Positions 55,098 to 64,000 of a stretch of 64,000 nt of DNA are shown piece by piece. The notes under the pieces were generated by a model. The model saw only the letters and a program-made list of their open reading frames with translations, made no database searches and was not told the DNA's origin. Position 1 is the first letter of the stretch, and the number at the start of each line of letters is the position of its first letter. The stretch spans positions 1 to 64,000 of the forward strand of contig NZ_FOTM01000022.1 in NCBI RefSeq assembly GCF_900114565.1. The letters are read 5' to 3'. Position numbers and translations under genes: made by a program. Source of the stretch: Leifsonia sp. CL147. GTDB taxonomy: Bacteria; Actinomycetota; Actinomycetes; Actinomycetales; Microbacteriaceae.

Positions 55098-55109
55098 TAG
55101 AATGGTCCC
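55098..55109 (+). promoter_or_regulatory. Leaderless promoter of the lipoprotein gene
   Basis: TAGAAT at 55098-55103 followed by six bases and GTG, which places transcription start on the start codon. Confidence 0.55.
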
Positions 55110-55532
55110 GTGCCCCGCCCCGTGACCCGACTCCTGCCCGCCGTCGCCGCCCTCGCCGTCGTCGTCGCGCTCGCCGGATGCACCGCTGCGCCGGGCAAGC
55201 CGGTCACGGACTACGCCGGCGAGCCGAAGGGTGTCCGGCCACCGGCGAGCAGTGCGGGAGGCGCATCCTGGGCCGCCTGGTTGAAGGACGGCGCCCAAGT
55301 CGCCATCGTCCTCTACGGCAGCTCCTCCTGCCCGCCGACGATCGCGAGCATCGCCGCGACGGGGGACGACAGGATCACCGCGACGCCCGCCCCGGCGCCG
55401 GGCGGCATCTGCACCCGCGACTACGTGCCGCACACCACGGTGTTCACGACGCCCGGCCGGATCACGAAGACCGCGCAGGTTTCGGTCGTCCTGCCGGACG
55501 CGACGCTCACGCTGCCCGCCCGCCAGGGCTGA
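55110..55532 (+). CDS. Small secreted lipoprotein, function unknown
   Basis: A 140-residue protein with a lipoprotein signal: hydrophobic AVAALAVVVALAGC with Cys24 as lipid anchor. The mature part (WLKDGAQVAIVLYGSSSCPP, then a Cys-containing CTRDYVPHTTVFTTP) has two cysteines that could pair. Actinobacterial families of this size are described only as hypothetical lipoproteins. The GTG start is supported by the leaderless promoter. Confidence 0.75.
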   Translation: MPRPVTRLLPAVAALAVVVALAGCTAAPGKPVTDYAGEPKGVRPPASSAGGASWAAWLKDGAQVAIVLYGSSSCPPTIASIAATGDDRITATPAPAPGGICTRDYVPHTTVFTTPGRITKTAQVSVVLPDATLTLPARQG

Positions 55533-55702
55533 GCCCGCCCCCGGCAGCGCTGAGCCGGCCCGCCAGCGCTGAGCCGGCTCCCGGGCGTCGGACCGCGACG
55601 ACACGTCACGCCTACGGCGAACAGGCCCACACGAGCCGGAACCGGTGGTTACTCTCGATGTATCGACGCCGAACCTGCAACGGTGTCGAACGAGGAGTTG
55701 AC

Positions 55703-58225
55703 ATGTTCGAGAGATTCACCGACCGAGCCCGCCGGGTCGTCGTCTTGGCCCAGGAAGAGGCCAAGATGCTCAACCACAACTACATCGGGACGGAGCACAT
55801 CCTGCTCGGCCTGATCCACGAGGGCGAGGGCGTCGCCGCGAAGGCGCTCGAGTCGCTCGGCATCTCGCTGGACGCCGTCCGCGAGCAGGTCCAGGACATC
55901 ATCGGCCAGGGCCAGCAGCAGCCGACCGGGCACATCCCGTTCACTCCGCGCGCCAAGAAGGTGCTGGAGCTGAGCCTGCGCGAGGCCCTCCAGCTCGGCC
56001 ACAACTACATCGGCACCGAGCACATCCTGCTCGGCCTCATCCGCGAGGGCGAGGGCGTCGCAGCCCAGGTGCTCGTGAAGCTGGGCGCCGACCTCAATCG
56101 TGTGCGCCAGCAGGTCATCCAGCTCCTCTCCGGCTACCAGGGCAAGGAGCAGGTCCAGGTCGGAGGCAACGATCAGACCACCGCGCAGGCCGGTAGCCAG
56201 ATCCTCGACCAGTTCGGCCGCAATCTCACCCAGGCCGCGCGCGACAACAAGCTCGACCCGGTGATCGGACGCGAGAAGGAGATCGAGCGCGTCATGCAGA
56301 TCCTGTCGCGCCGCTCCAAGAACAACCCCGTGCTGATCGGCGAGCCGGGCGTCGGGAAGACGGCCGTCGTCGAGGGGCTCGCCCAGGCGATCGTCCGGGG
56401 CGACGTCCCCGAGACGCTGAAGGACAAGCAGCTCTACACGCTCGACCTCGGCTCCCTCATCGCCGGATCCCGGTATCGCGGCGACTTCGAGGAGCGCCTG
56501 AAGAAGGTCACCAAGGAGATCCGCACCCGCGGCGACATCATCACCTTCATCGACGAGATCCACACGCTCGTCGGCGCCGGTGCCGCTGAAGGCGCGATCG
56601 ACGCGGCCAGCATCCTCAAGCCGCTCCTGGCCCGTGGTGAACTGCAGACCATCGGCGCGACCACGCTCGACGAGTACCGCAAGCACTTCGAGAAGGATGC
56701 CGCGCTCGAGCGCCGCTTCCAGCCCATCCAGGTGGCGGAGCCGTCCCTGCCCCACGCCATCAACATCCTGAAGGGGCTGCGCGACCGCTACGAGGCGCAC
56801 CACAAGGTGTCCATCACCGACGGCGCCATCGTCGCCGCGGCGAACCTCGCCGACCGCTACATCCAGGACCGCTTCCTGCCGGACAAGGCCATCGACCTGA
56901 TCGACGAGGCCGGCGCCCGCCTGCGCCTGTCGATCCTGTCGGCTCCGCCGGAGCTGCGGGAGTTCGACGACAAGATCGCCGCCGTCCGCTCGCAGAAGGA
57001 AGCCGCGATCGAGGACCAGGACTTCGAGAAGGCCGCCAGCCTGCGCGACGAGGAGAAGAACCTCCTCGGCGAGCGGCTGCGCCTCGAGAAGCAGTGGCGT
57101 TCGGGCGAGGTCAAGACCACGGCTGAGGTCGACGAGGGCCTGATCGCCGAGGTGCTCGCGCAGGCGACCGGCATCCCGGTGTTCAAGCTCACCGAGGAGG
57201 AGTCGGCACGGCTCGTCTACATGGAGAAGGCCCTGCACCAGCGCGTCATCGGCCAGGAGGAGGCCATCTCGGCGCTCTCCAAGACGATCCGCCGCACCCG
57301 CGCCGGCCTGAAGGACCCGAAGCGTCCCTCCGGCTCGTTCATCTTCGCCGGCCCGACCGGTGTCGGTAAGACGGAGCTGGCCAAGGCGCTCGCGGAGTTC
57401 CTGTTCGACGACGAGTCGGCGATGATCTCGCTCGACATGTCGGAGTACGGCGAGAAGCATACCGTCTCGCGGCTGTTCGGCGCCCCTCCCGGCTTCGTCG
57501 GCTTCGAGGAGGGCGGCCAGCTCACCGAGAAGGTCCGCCGCAAGCCGTTCAGTGTCGTGCTGTTCGACGAGATCGAGAAGGCGCACCCGGACATCTTCAA
57601 CTCGCTGCTCCAGATCCTGGAGGAGGGACGCCTGACGGATGGCCAGGGACGCGTCGTCGACTTCAAGAACACGGTGATCATCATGACCACCAACCTCGGC
57701 ACGAAGGACATCTCCGGCGGCCCCGTCGGGTTCCAGATCGAGGGCGACACGCAGACCGGCTACGACCGGATGCGCGGCAAGGTCTACGAGGAGCTGAAGA
57801 AGAACTTCAAGCCCGAGTTCCTGAACCGCGTCGACGAGATCATCGTGTTCCCGCAGCTGGACAAGAAGGAGCTGCTGCAGATCGTCGATCTGTTCATCAA
57901 GCGCCTCTCGACCCGCCTGCTCGACCGCGACATGACCATCGAACTGACCGTCCCGGCCAAGGAGCGGCTGATCGATGTCGGGTTCGACCCGACACTCGGC
58001 GCCCGTCCGCTGCGCCGCGCGGTCCAGCACGAGATCGAGGACCGGCTGAGCGAGAAGATCCTGCACGGCGAGCTGAACTCCGGCGACCACGTCCACGTCG
58101 ACTTCACCGACGGCGATTTCGTCTTCACGACGACCGCCCGCCAGGAGCCCATCGGCGCCGGGATCAACTCGACGGCTGCGATCGGAACCGGTCCGGCGTC
58201 TCCGGATCTCGCTGCCAACAGCTGA
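55703..58225 (+). CDS. clpC: ATP-dependent Clp protease ATPase subunit ClpC
   Basis: The AAA+ unfoldase that feeds ClpP; 840 residues, standard length. Two N-terminal Clp repeats ([39 protein letters not shown]), a first ATPase with GEPGVGKT at 213-220, a UVR-like coiled segment ([19 protein letters not shown]), a second ATPase with GPTGVGKT at 550-557 and the ClpP-contacting region. The ATG at 55703 follows GAGGAGTTGAC; the longer open frame upstream overlaps the lipoprotein gene in another frame. Expected to be essential in actinobacteria. Confidence 0.97.
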   Translation: MFERFTDRARRVVVLAQEEAKMLNHNYIGTEHILLGLIHEGEGVAAKALESLGISLDAVREQVQDIIGQGQQQPTGHIPFTPRAKKVLELSLREALQLGHNYIGTEHILLGLIREGEGVAAQVLVKLGADLNRVRQQVIQLLSGYQGKEQVQVGGNDQTTAQAGSQILDQFGRNLTQAARDNKLDPVIGREKEIERVMQILSRRSKNNPVLIGEPGVGKTAVVEGLAQAIVRGDVPETLKDKQLYTLDLGSLIAGSRYRGDFEERLKKVTKEIRTRGDIITFIDEIHTLVGAGAAEGAIDAASILKPLLARGELQTIGATTLDEYRKHFEKDAALERRFQPIQVAEPSLPHAINILKGLRDRYEAHHKVSITDGAIVAAANLADRYIQDRFLPDKAIDLIDEAGARLRLSILSAPPELREFDDKIAAVRSQKEAAIEDQDFEKAASLRDEEKNLLGERLRLEKQWRSGEVKTTAEVDEGLIAEVLAQATGIPVFKLTEEESARLVYMEKALHQRVIGQEEAISALSKTIRRTRAGLKDPKRPSGSFIFAGPTGVGKTELAKALAEFLFDDESAMISLDMSEYGEKHTVSRLFGAPPGFVGFEEGGQLTEKVRRKPFSVVLFDEIEKAHPDIFNSLLQILEEGRLTDGQGRVVDFKNTVIIMTTNLGTKDISGGPVGFQIEGDTQTGYDRMRGKVYEELKKNFKPEFLNRVDEIIVFPQLDKKELLQIVDLFIKRLSTRLLDRDMTIELTVPAKERLIDVGFDPTLGARPLRRAVQHEIEDRLSEKILHGELNSGDHVHVDFTDGDFVFTTTARQEPIGAGINSTAAIGTGPASPDLAANS

Positions 58226-58239
58226 CGTACCGTTGCATC

Positions 58240-58265
58240 GGGCCGGTCTCTTCGGAGGCCGGCCC
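58240..58265 (+). terminator. clpC terminator with TTCG loop
   Basis: GGGCCGGTCTC and GAGGCCGGCCC form an 11-bp stem (one G-T pair) capped by the stable TTCG tetraloop, followed by TTTCGG. Confidence 0.8.
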
Positions 58266-58357
58266 TTTCGGCATCTGTGGGGTCGGCGTCCGGACGCGGG
58301 CCGCCTCTCTCGGGCGCCAGGCCGCGCCGGGGGAGGGCCGGCGATCGGTAGGGTGGA

Positions 58358-58888
58358 ATGGTGAGCGACAGCGGACCAGGGTTCAGCATCCGGCGGGCGC
58401 GGACGGATGACGTCCAGGGCATCCAGGAACTCGTCGGGCCGCTCGTGCAGCGACGCATCCTGCTCGGCAAGGAGACGGTGACCTTCTACGAGGCGGTGCA
58501 GGAGTTCCGTGTGGCCGAGGACGCCGAGGGCCGCCTGATCGGCTGCGGCGCGCTGCACGTGATGTGGAAGGACCTGGGCGAGGTGCGCACTCTCGCCGTC
58601 TCCGAGGGCTGGCTCGGGCGGGGCGTCGGCCACGCCCTCCTGGCCCGGCTGGAGGAGGATGCGCGCGAGCTCGGCCTCGACCGGCTGTTCTGCCTGACCT
58701 TCGAGGTGGGCTTCTTCGAGCGGAACGGGTTCGAGGACATGGGCGCGGAAGCCGTCGACCCTCAGCTCTACGCGGAGCTGGTGCGCTCGAACGACGAAGG
58801 TGTGGCGGAGTTCCTGGACCTCGCGCGGGTGAAACCCAACACCCTCGGGAACACGCGGATGCTGAAGCACCTGGCGGGCACTCGCTGA
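58358..58888 (+). CDS. argA: Amino-acid N-acetyltransferase (N-acetylglutamate synthase, short GNAT type)
   Basis: A 176-residue GNAT enzyme of the mycobacterial ArgA (Rv2747) type, which acetylates glutamate in the first step of arginine synthesis. Shared blocks are IRRARTDDVQGIQELV, TVTFYEAVQEFRVAE, GCGALHVMWKDLGEVRTLAV, the acetyl-CoA loop [15 protein letters not shown] and GVAEFLDLARVKPNTLGNTRML. ATG 58358 and GTG 58361 are adjacent; TAGGGT at 58349-58354 puts transcription start exactly on the GTG, so the leaderless start may be 58361. Confidence 0.9.
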   Translation: MVSDSGPGFSIRRARTDDVQGIQELVGPLVQRRILLGKETVTFYEAVQEFRVAEDAEGRLIGCGALHVMWKDLGEVRTLAVSEGWLGRGVGHALLARLEEDARELGLDRLFCLTFEVGFFERNGFEDMGAEAVDPQLYAELVRSNDEGVAEFLDLARVKPNTLGNTRMLKHLAGTR

Positions 58889-58928
58889 AGGCCGGGCGCG
58901 CCTGACGGGCGCATCGCCACGCCGTCGT

Positions 58929-58940
58929 TATAGTGCGGGC
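58929..58940 (+). promoter_or_regulatory. Leaderless promoter of the 58941 gene
   Basis: TATAGT at 58929-58934, six bases, then ATG at 58941: transcription should begin at the A of the start codon. Confidence 0.6.
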
Positions 58941-59600
58941 ATGTCGACGATCAAGCGCCCGGTCGGCCCGCAGCCGAGCAGCGTCTACTGGCGTCGCCGG
59001 CTCGTCGTCCTTCTCGGTGTGATCGCCGTGGTGGCCGTCATCGTCCTCATCGTCGTCCGGCCCGGTTCCTCGAGCGGCGAGCCGGCCGATCATCGTTCGG
59101 GTGCGGGCAGTACGAGCTCTCCGACGGCGGCGGCGACGACCGCTCCGCATGCCGCGGCGACGAGCATCCCGACCACGAGCGCCTCTGCCGACGGCCAGCC
59201 GTGCAAGCCCGCCGACATCACCGTGGAGGCGGTCACGGACAAGGACGTCTACGCGGCAGGTGAGCTGCCGCAGCTGTCCGTGGCGCTGACCAATACGGGG
59301 TCGAAGGCCTGCACCATCGACGCCGGGACGGCGCAGCAGGTGTTCACCATCACGAGCGGTGCCGAGGTCTACTGGAAGTCGACGGACTGCCAGACCGGCA
59401 AGGTGGATGCGGTGGTGCTGCTCCAGCCTGCCAAGACCATCTCGTCGAAGGTGCCGATCACCTGGGACCGGACGCGCTCAGACCCGTCGACGTGCCAGGC
59501 GAAGCGCGAGCAGGTCCCGGCGGCGGGCGCCTCGTATCACCTCGAGACGACGGTCTCGGGGATCACGAGCGCGCAGACGAAGCAGTTCATCCTGAAGTGA
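58941..59600 (+). CDS. Membrane-anchored extracytoplasmic protein, function unknown
   Basis: A 219-residue protein with a short basic head, one transmembrane helix (LVVLLGVIAVVAVIVLIVV), a Ser/Thr/Ala-rich linker (about 45-88) and a beta-sandwich-like C-terminal domain (DITVEAVTDKDVYAAGELPQ, LSVALTNTGSKACTIDAG, QQVFTITSGAEVYWKSTDCQ) similar to DUF4232-like or cell-surface Ig-like folds. Four cysteines in the outer domain could form disulfides. Placed between argA and radA, as a hypothetical membrane protein often is in Microbacteriaceae. Confidence 0.8.
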   Translation: MSTIKRPVGPQPSSVYWRRRLVVLLGVIAVVAVIVLIVVRPGSSSGEPADHRSGAGSTSSPTAAATTAPHAAATSIPTTSASADGQPCKPADITVEAVTDKDVYAAGELPQLSVALTNTGSKACTIDAGTAQQVFTITSGAEVYWKSTDCQTGKVDAVVLLQPAKTISSKVPITWDRTRSDPSTCQAKREQVPAAGASYHLETTVSGITSAQTKQFILK

Positions 59601-59621
59601 CGCCGCGCGTGTTCGACGAGG

Positions 59622-60983
59622 TCAGAAGGCAGCGTCGAGTTCGCGCTCACGATCCGTCGATGCAGCGGTGAACGCGAGACGGAGGGCTTCGCGGATCGAT
59701 GCGCTGCGGTCGTCGACGCGTGTGGCGAAGCCGAGACGCGCGGCTTCCGCCGTGCGCTGCTTTCCGCTGACGACGGGACGGATCTCGCCGGCGAGGCTGA
59801 TCTCGCCGAAGGCGGCGAGGGTGTGCGGGATGGCACGGTCGCTCGCCGCGGAGGCGATCGCGAGCGCGATGGCGAGGTCGGCGCCGGGCTCGGACAGCCG
59901 GACTCCGCCGACCGTCGACACGTAGACGTCCTTGTCGCCGAGGCGGATGCCGGCGCGCCGTTCGAGGACGGCCAGCAGCATCGCGACGCGGGACGCATCC
60001 ACGCCGTTCGTGACCCGGCGCGGATTGGGCGCCGTCGTCGCCACCACGAGCGCCTGCACCTCGACGGGCAACGGCCGCCGGCCTTCCATCGCGACCGTCA
60101 CGCAGGTCCCGGAGACGGGTGTGGTGTTGCGGCTGAGGAAGAGCCCGCTCGGATCGGGAACCTCGGCGATGCCCTCGCCGGTCATCTCGAAGCAGCCGAC
60201 CTCGTCGGTGGGGCCGAAGCGGTTCTTCAGTGCGCGGATGAAACGCAGAGCGGTCTGCCGGTCGCCCTCGAACTGGCACACCACATCCACGAGGTGCTCC
60301 AGCAGGCGGGGACCGGCGATCGAGCCGTCCTTCGTGACGTGGCCGACGATCACCACGGGCAGGTCCCGTTCTTTCGCGATCCGGATGAGCGCGCTCGCCA
60401 CCTCGCGGACCTGGCTGGGGCCGCCGGCGATGCCGTCGGTGGATCCGTTGGACACGGTCTGGACCGAGTCCACGATGACGAGAGCCGGGTCGACCGCATC
60501 GATCTGCGCGATGATCGTCGCCAGGTCGGTCTCGGAGGCCAGGAACAGCTCGTCGTGGACGGCGTCGGTGCGCTCGGCGCGCATCCTCACCTGGCTCACC
60601 GACTCTTCGGCGCTCACGTACAGCACCCGCCTGTTGGCCTGGGCCGCTCGGGAGGCGACCTCGAGCAGCAGCGTCGACTTGCCGACCCCCGGCTCGCCGC
60701 TGAGCAGGATCGCCGCGCCTGGCACGATCCCGCCGCCGAGCACGCGGTCGAACTCCCCGATGCCGCTCGGCCGTCGGTGAGCGTTGTCGGCCCGGATGCC
60801 GGTGATCGAGCGTGCCTCCCGCCCGGCCGCGATCGTCACCGGCTTGATCGCCCGGAGCACGCCGGTCGGCTGCGCGGTCTCGGCGACTGTTCCCCAGGCC
60901 TCGCAGTCCGGGCAGCGGCCGACCCACTTGGCCGTGGACCAGCCGCATTCGGAGCAGCGGTAGTTGATGGACGCCTTCGGCAC
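59622..60983 (-). CDS. radA: DNA repair protein RadA
   Basis: A RecA-like branch-migration ATPase, 453 residues. Zinc finger Cys10-X2-Cys13 and Cys24-X2-Cys27 (YRCSECGWSTAKWVGRCPDC), Walker A GEPGVGKST, the RadA-specific KNRFG motif in ALKNRFGPTDEVG and a C-terminal Lon-like domain (GVRLSEPGADLAIALAIASA). The GTG at 60983 follows AGGAGG; the longer frame upstream to 61169 overlaps the divergent hydrolase and is not used. Confidence 0.95.
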   Translation of the reverse strand: MPKASINYRCSECGWSTAKWVGRCPDCEAWGTVAETAQPTGVLRAIKPVTIAAGREARSITGIRADNAHRRPSGIGEFDRVLGGGIVPGAAILLSGEPGVGKSTLLLEVASRAAQANRRVLYVSAEESVSQVRMRAERTDAVHDELFLASETDLATIIAQIDAVDPALVIVDSVQTVSNGSTDGIAGGPSQVREVASALIRIAKERDLPVVIVGHVTKDGSIAGPRLLEHLVDVVCQFEGDRQTALRFIRALKNRFGPTDEVGCFEMTGEGIAEVPDPSGLFLSRNTTPVSGTCVTVAMEGRRPLPVEVQALVVATTAPNPRRVTNGVDASRVAMLLAVLERRAGIRLGDKDVYVSTVGGVRLSEPGADLAIALAIASAASDRAIPHTLAAFGEISLAGEIRPVVSGKQRTAEAARLGFATRVDDRSASIREALRLAFTAASTDRERELDAAF

Positions 60984-61177
60984 GGCACCTCCTCGATCGG
61001 GCTCAACACTACGGCCGGCCACCGTCATCGCCGGAAGGATCGCGGCGACCTGTGGATATCTCCCGCGATCGCGACGCGGTGAGCACTTCTTCCGGGTCGC
61101 GCGCGGGCGGCGGCGCCCGCCATGCGTGGTCTCGCGGCACCTCCCCAATGTCGGTGCCCGAGTGCACAATGGGCCGC

Positions 61178-62104
61178 ATGGCTGCTCGCACCTTCACCCT
61201 CCGCTCCGGCCGCGTCGTCGGACTCACCGGCTTCGGCGATGCCGACGCCGAGCGACTCGTGATCTTCTGCCACCCGGCTCCCGGCGCCTCCGGCTTCGAC
61301 CCCGATCCGGACGCCTCGACCACGAGCCGGGCGCACGTCGTCTCGCTCGACCGGCCGGGTTACGGCTCCAGCGATCCCTGGCCGCACGGCACCTGGCCCA
61401 GCATCACGCAGGCGGCGGACGACATCGCGGAGTACGTGCGCTCCGTCGTGCTCGCCGAGTCGGTGATCGGCGTCAGCCGCCCGCGCACGGTCGGCATCGT
61501 CGGGTGGTCCGCCGGAGGTCGCGTTGCCCTCGCGTTCGCTGCGCGCCATCCGCAGCTCGTCGACCGGGTCGCCATCGTCGGAACGCCCGCTCCGAACGAA
61601 GCCGTACCGTGGATCGACCCGCAGCTGCAGGCGATCTCGGACCAGCTGGGCGCACTCGCCCCCGACGAGGCGATCGACCGCCTCAGCGGGATGCTGCAGG
61701 GTCAGGCGGATGCGGTCAGGGCGGCCACCCAGCCCGACGAGGTCCCCGTCGAGTTCATCGGACTCGGGGCGGTGGATGAGCAGGCGCTGGCGCGTCGCGG
61801 CGTCCGCGACCGCCTGGGCCGCATGCTGATGGACGCTTTCCGTCAGGGCGCCCGTGGCGTGGCCGCGGACATCCTGAGCTACACCGCACGTCCCTGGGGC
61901 TTCGACCCGGCGGAGGTGAAGGCCAAGACGCTCATCGTCTCAGGCCAGGCGGATGCGCTCGCCGGCGTGGCCCACGGGTCGTGGTATCAGCGCGCCCTGC
62001 CGGATGCGGAACTCGAAGTGGTGCCCGGCGTCGGTCACCTCGCGATCGTGCCGGCCTGGGACCGGCTCCTCACCCACCTCGCCCCGGCGGAGGTCACGCG
62101 CTGA
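61178..62104 (+). CDS. Alpha/beta-fold hydrolase
   Basis: A 308-residue hydrolase with the nucleophile elbow GWSAGG (Ser in IVGWSAGGRVALAFA), oxyanion region FCHPAPGASG, a later TLIVSGQADALAG (acid) and PGVGHLAIVPAW (catalytic His). Substrate unknown. The ATG at 61178 is preferred: a -10-like CACAAT ends eight bases before it, and no ribosome site precedes the earlier in-frame starts. It converges with the SGNH gene and overlaps its end by 11 bp. Confidence 0.85.
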   Translation: MAARTFTLRSGRVVGLTGFGDADAERLVIFCHPAPGASGFDPDPDASTTSRAHVVSLDRPGYGSSDPWPHGTWPSITQAADDIAEYVRSVVLAESVIGVSRPRTVGIVGWSAGGRVALAFAARHPQLVDRVAIVGTPAPNEAVPWIDPQLQAISDQLGALAPDEAIDRLSGMLQGQADAVRAATQPDEVPVEFIGLGAVDEQALARRGVRDRLGRMLMDAFRQGARGVAADILSYTARPWGFDPAEVKAKTLIVSGQADALAGVAHGSWYQRALPDAELEVVPGVGHLAIVPAWDRLLTHLAPAEVTR

Positions 62105-62897
62105 CGGTCCGGCGGTCTGCAGGGACGGTGGATGCGCGGCCGTCCCGCGGATACAGCTCCCGCGCCCGCGCGGTCACCGCAGGAAGGAATGCCGACGCCC
62201 ACACCCGGTAGCCGTGGTCGTTCGGGTGGAAGAGATCCTCGGCGAACTGCGTGAGGGCGCCGCGCAGCCCCTGCCGCCGCATGGTGGCGTGGAGGGGCGC
62301 GACCTCGAGTCCGCGGGCGGCGGCTTCCTCACGGAGGATGCGGTTGCCCTCTGCGACGAGCCGCTCGTTCCGCGGCAGGTAGAAGTAGGGCAGGTCGGCG
62401 ACGATGGCGTGCTCGGGGACCGCCGCGAAGACGGCCCGCAGCCCCACCCGGAAGAGTGCCGGATCGAAAGCCGCGATGTCGTTCGCGCCGATGGACACGG
62501 TGACGATGTCCGGCTCCAGTGCCGCGATGCGCGGCAGCTGGTCGGCGACCGCGAGGGCCACCGTCGCGCCGGAGACCGACAGATTGACGACGCGCACCGA
62601 CCGCCCCGTCACCGCACGCAGGTGGTCCGCGATCACACCGACGTAGCTGTTCTTCGGGGCGGATGCGCCGATCCCCTGCGCCGCACTGTCACCGATCGCC
62701 ACGTACAGCAGCTCGCCGGGATCCTTGGCCGCATCCCGCCACCACTTCGAATGGACGGGCAACAGCTCGTTGAGCCGCACGCGCCCTTCGGCGACCGCTG
62801 CCTGCTTGGCGCGCACGCGCTGCCACCCCAGGAGGGCGACCGCGGCCCCGACGACGAGGCCGGCCGCGGCGGAGAGGATGCGGCGGAGAGCTCTCAT
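62094..62897 (-). CDS. SGNH/GDSL-family hydrolase, membrane-anchored
   Basis: A 267-residue esterase-like protein. N-terminal hydrophobic helix (LSAAAGLVVGAAVALLGW) as signal anchor, then the SGNH blocks: GDSAAQGIGA (Ser, block I), VVNLSVSGAT (Gly, block II), VSIGANDIAAF (Asn, block III) and FHPNDHGYRVWA (Asp and His, block V). Probably acts outside the membrane on esters or acylated sugars. The start at 62897 places the helix at the N-terminus; the longer frame to 62951 has no ribosome site. Confidence 0.9.
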   Translation of the reverse strand: MRALRRILSAAAGLVVGAAVALLGWQRVRAKQAAVAEGRVRLNELLPVHSKWWRDAAKDPGELLYVAIGDSAAQGIGASAPKNSYVGVIADHLRAVTGRSVRVVNLSVSGATVALAVADQLPRIAALEPDIVTVSIGANDIAAFDPALFRVGLRAVFAAVPEHAIVADLPYFYLPRNERLVAEGNRILREEAAARGLEVAPLHATMRRQGLRGALTQFAEDLFHPNDHGYRVWASAFLPAVTARARELYPRDGRASTVPADRRTVSA

Positions 62898-63005
62898 GCA
62901 CGGCAGAGTACCCGAGTGCGGGCGGGTGCGGCAGAGCGCCCCAGCCCGCACGCCGGCCTCGGCCGACGGTGGCAGCGGACGGTGGCAGCGGACGGTGGCC
63001 GCCGA

Positions 63006-63035
63006 TTGGAGACGTCGGTCCGGATCGCGTACGAT
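63006..63035 (+). promoter_or_regulatory. tRNA-Ser promoter
   Basis: TTGGAG at 63006-63011 and TACGAT at 63030-63035 are spaced 18 bp and end seven bases before the mature tRNA 5' end. Confidence 0.6.
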
Positions 63036-63042
63036 GGTCCGC

Positions 63043-63132
63043 GGTACCGTGTCCGAGCGGCCGAAGGTGCAACTCTCGAAAAGTTGTGTGGGTGAAAGCC
63101 CACCGTGGGTTCAAATCCCACCGGTACCGCCA
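63043..63132 (+). tRNA. tRNA-Ser (CGA)
   Basis: A 90-nt type II tRNA with encoded CCA. Acceptor GGTACCG pairs with CGGTACC; anticodon stem CAACT/AGTTG with loop CTCGAAA, anticodon CGA; long variable arm (TGTGGGTGAAAGCCCACC); T loop TTCAAAT; discriminator G. Confidence 0.95.
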
Positions 63133-63140
63133 CGTGCAAG

Positions 63141-63181
63141 CCCCCGCGATCCCGCTGTTTACAAGGGATCCGGGGGTTTTT
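63141..63181 (+). terminator. tRNA-Ser terminator
   Basis: CCCCCGCGATCCC and GGGATCCGGGGG form a stem with a two-base bulge (gc) followed by TTTTT, nine bases after the tRNA. The following 63182-63469 hold no recognisable gene. Confidence 0.85.
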
Positions 63182-63469
63182 GCTGTCCCAGGATCGGGCG
63201 TCTGACTACATTTGGGGCTTATAGGCCAAAAAGAGTGGATGGTTTGGGCGTGTCAGCTGTGGCCGGCCCAGGCTGATCGTGTCCAGAGGCCTCCTTCGGG
63301 GTTGAGGCCGGTGTGATGAAGGCAACCAGGTTGACCGGGAGCTCTATGAAACCGGCGCTGGCGCAGGCGGTTCCACTTAAGTGCCTGCGTGCATTCGCCT
63401 CTTACTCTCTCTTTTCGCCTCCTACTCTGTCCCCGTCCATCCTTCTGCCTGATCTGTGCGTGGTCCCTT

Positions 63470-63645
63470 GGTGTTCCCGCTTGTTCGGACACTTAGCATC
63501 GGGCTTGTTTTTTCCGGGAAGTCGGTCCTTGCGGCTAGGCGGTTCCTCGGGAGCTGCGGCTTGGTGCGATCGAGTTGGCCCGATCAGCGACCGCCTGTTC
63601 TCGCAGGTCGCCCGCGAGCTCGGCGTCCCCAACCGCGCCTCCGGG
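63470..63645 (+). mobile_element. Degenerate left end of an IS3 element (with orfA start)
   Basis: 63530-63641 matches the start of the orfA at 370 with many substitutions and small gaps: GCTAGGCGGTTCCTCGGGAG, then the stretch ending CGCCCGCGAGCTCGGCGTCC. Upstream, TTCCCGCTTGTTCGGACACTT resembles the inverted repeat of that element. Similarity ends at about 63641. It is a dead relic next to the TetR gene. Confidence 0.7.
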
Positions 63646-63648
63646 CCC

Positions 63649-64000
63649 TCAGCCGAGCAGGTAGCGGACCGACAGCTGCTGGAGCCGCAGGTCGAATGCC
63701 TCGTCGTCGAGATCGAGCGATGAGAATCCTGCACCGTACGCGACCCTGACCACCCAGGCTGAGAAGGCCGTGTCGAAGCAATAGCGCATGGCGGCTGCGG
63801 GGTCCTCCCAGGAGATCTCATTCTCGATACGGGCCAGAAGCCGAACGAACTGCCGCTCGTCCTCGGCCCGGTAGGCGGAACCGCGCGTTGCCACCTCGGT
63901 GTTGGAACTCGAGATCAGAACCACTGCTCGCAGGAATGCCGCGTTATTCCGGAACCGCGCACCGATCTCACGAACGGCGGCTGATACCAGTTCGTGCGGC
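63649..64000 (-). CDS. TetR-type regulator, C-terminal part (runs off right edge)
   Basis: The minus strand is open from the right edge to a stop at 63649, giving about 117 residues (PHELVSAAVREIGARFRNNA at the edge, then RAVVLISSSNTEVATRG, ENEISWEDPAAAMRYCFDTA and LRLQQLSVRYLLG at the end). The helical pattern and wording match the ligand-binding half of TetR-family regulators. The DNA-binding domain would lie beyond the window. Its 3' end abuts the IS3 relic, so the last residues may have been altered. Confidence 0.65.
   Translation of the reverse strand, partial: PHELVSAAVREIGARFRNNAAFLRAVVLISSSNTEVATRGSAYRAEDERQFVRLLARIENEISWEDPAAAMRYCFDTAFSAWVVRVAYGAGFSSLDLDDEAFDLRLQQLSVRYLLG

Noticed and set aside
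63253-63492. Gene between tRNA-Ser and the IS3 relic
   Set aside because: Short frames on both strands give no recognisable protein and have no ribosome site; the region looks like decayed mobile DNA.

Overview
The window is high-GC DNA from an actinobacterium, most likely a Leifsonia-like member of the Microbacteriaceae. This rests on the core gene order (ppa, tilS-hpt-ftsH-folE-folP-folB-folK, a Rossmann/DUF2520 gene, panC, lysS, clpC, argA, radA), the heavy use of GTG starts with -10 hexamers placed for leaderless mRNAs, and a Glu-Asp-Phe tRNA cluster. No species is claimed.

Positions 1-31,390 are accessory. The left edge (1-2,400) is a pile of insertion sequences: the 5' end of an IS256-type transposase, an IS3 element whose orfA is broken, and a truncated second IS3 element that cuts a membrane-protein gene. 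An OhrR-type regulator with a candidate palindromic operator follows. Next is a plant-glycan utilisation locus (3.3-26.0 kb). It holds a secreted GH3 enzyme, a decayed GH3 gene, a LacI regulator, a CUT1 sugar ABC importer coupled to an intracellular GH3 and a GH43 beta-xylosidase, a LacI pseudogene, an oppositely oriented operon (ROK regulator, xylose-type ABC importer, GH1 beta-glucosidase), a second intact LacI regulator and a secreted GH30 enzyme with two ricin-type lectin domains. The likely logic is that secreted enzymes cut polymer to oligomers, two importers take these up, and cytosolic GH3, GH43 and GH1 enzymes finish the job. Short palindromes of the form CGAAA-N2/3-TTTCG recur in the control regions. 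At 26.4-31.3 kb the DNA is again IS-rich: a decayed IS256 element with clear terminal repeats, a TetR gene with a paired small multidrug resistance (SMR) pump, a decayed AMP-ligase gene and an intact IS481-type transposase.

Positions 31,397-63,180 are core chromosome, bounded on both sides by tRNA genes whose 3' ends face accessory DNA (tRNA-Phe on the left, tRNA-Ser on the right). This part holds two cell-wall hydrolases built on the same coiled-coil module (M23 and NlpC/P60), then a 420-bp array of 40-bp tandem repeats that each carry a perfect palindrome, ppa, the tilS-to-folK cluster running into DUF3180, two bacterial PH-domain membrane proteins, a Rossmann protein, panC and lysS. A 57-codon membrane protein gene, a cardiolipin synthase, a secreted beta-propeller/lectin protein, a VapBC-type toxin-antitoxin pair, a choice-of-anchor-A surface protein, a pirin, a lipoprotein, clpC, argA, radA and two hydrolases follow.

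Positions 63,181-64,000 are accessory again: a degenerate IS3 end and the C-terminal part of a TetR-type regulator that leaves the window.

The observation I would follow first is the 40-bp palindromic repeat array at 34,701-35,120. Next are the shared operator family in the glycan locus, the module-swapped wall hydrolases, and the sugar permease whose first codons are a tandem repeat of the anti-Shine-Dalgarno sequence.
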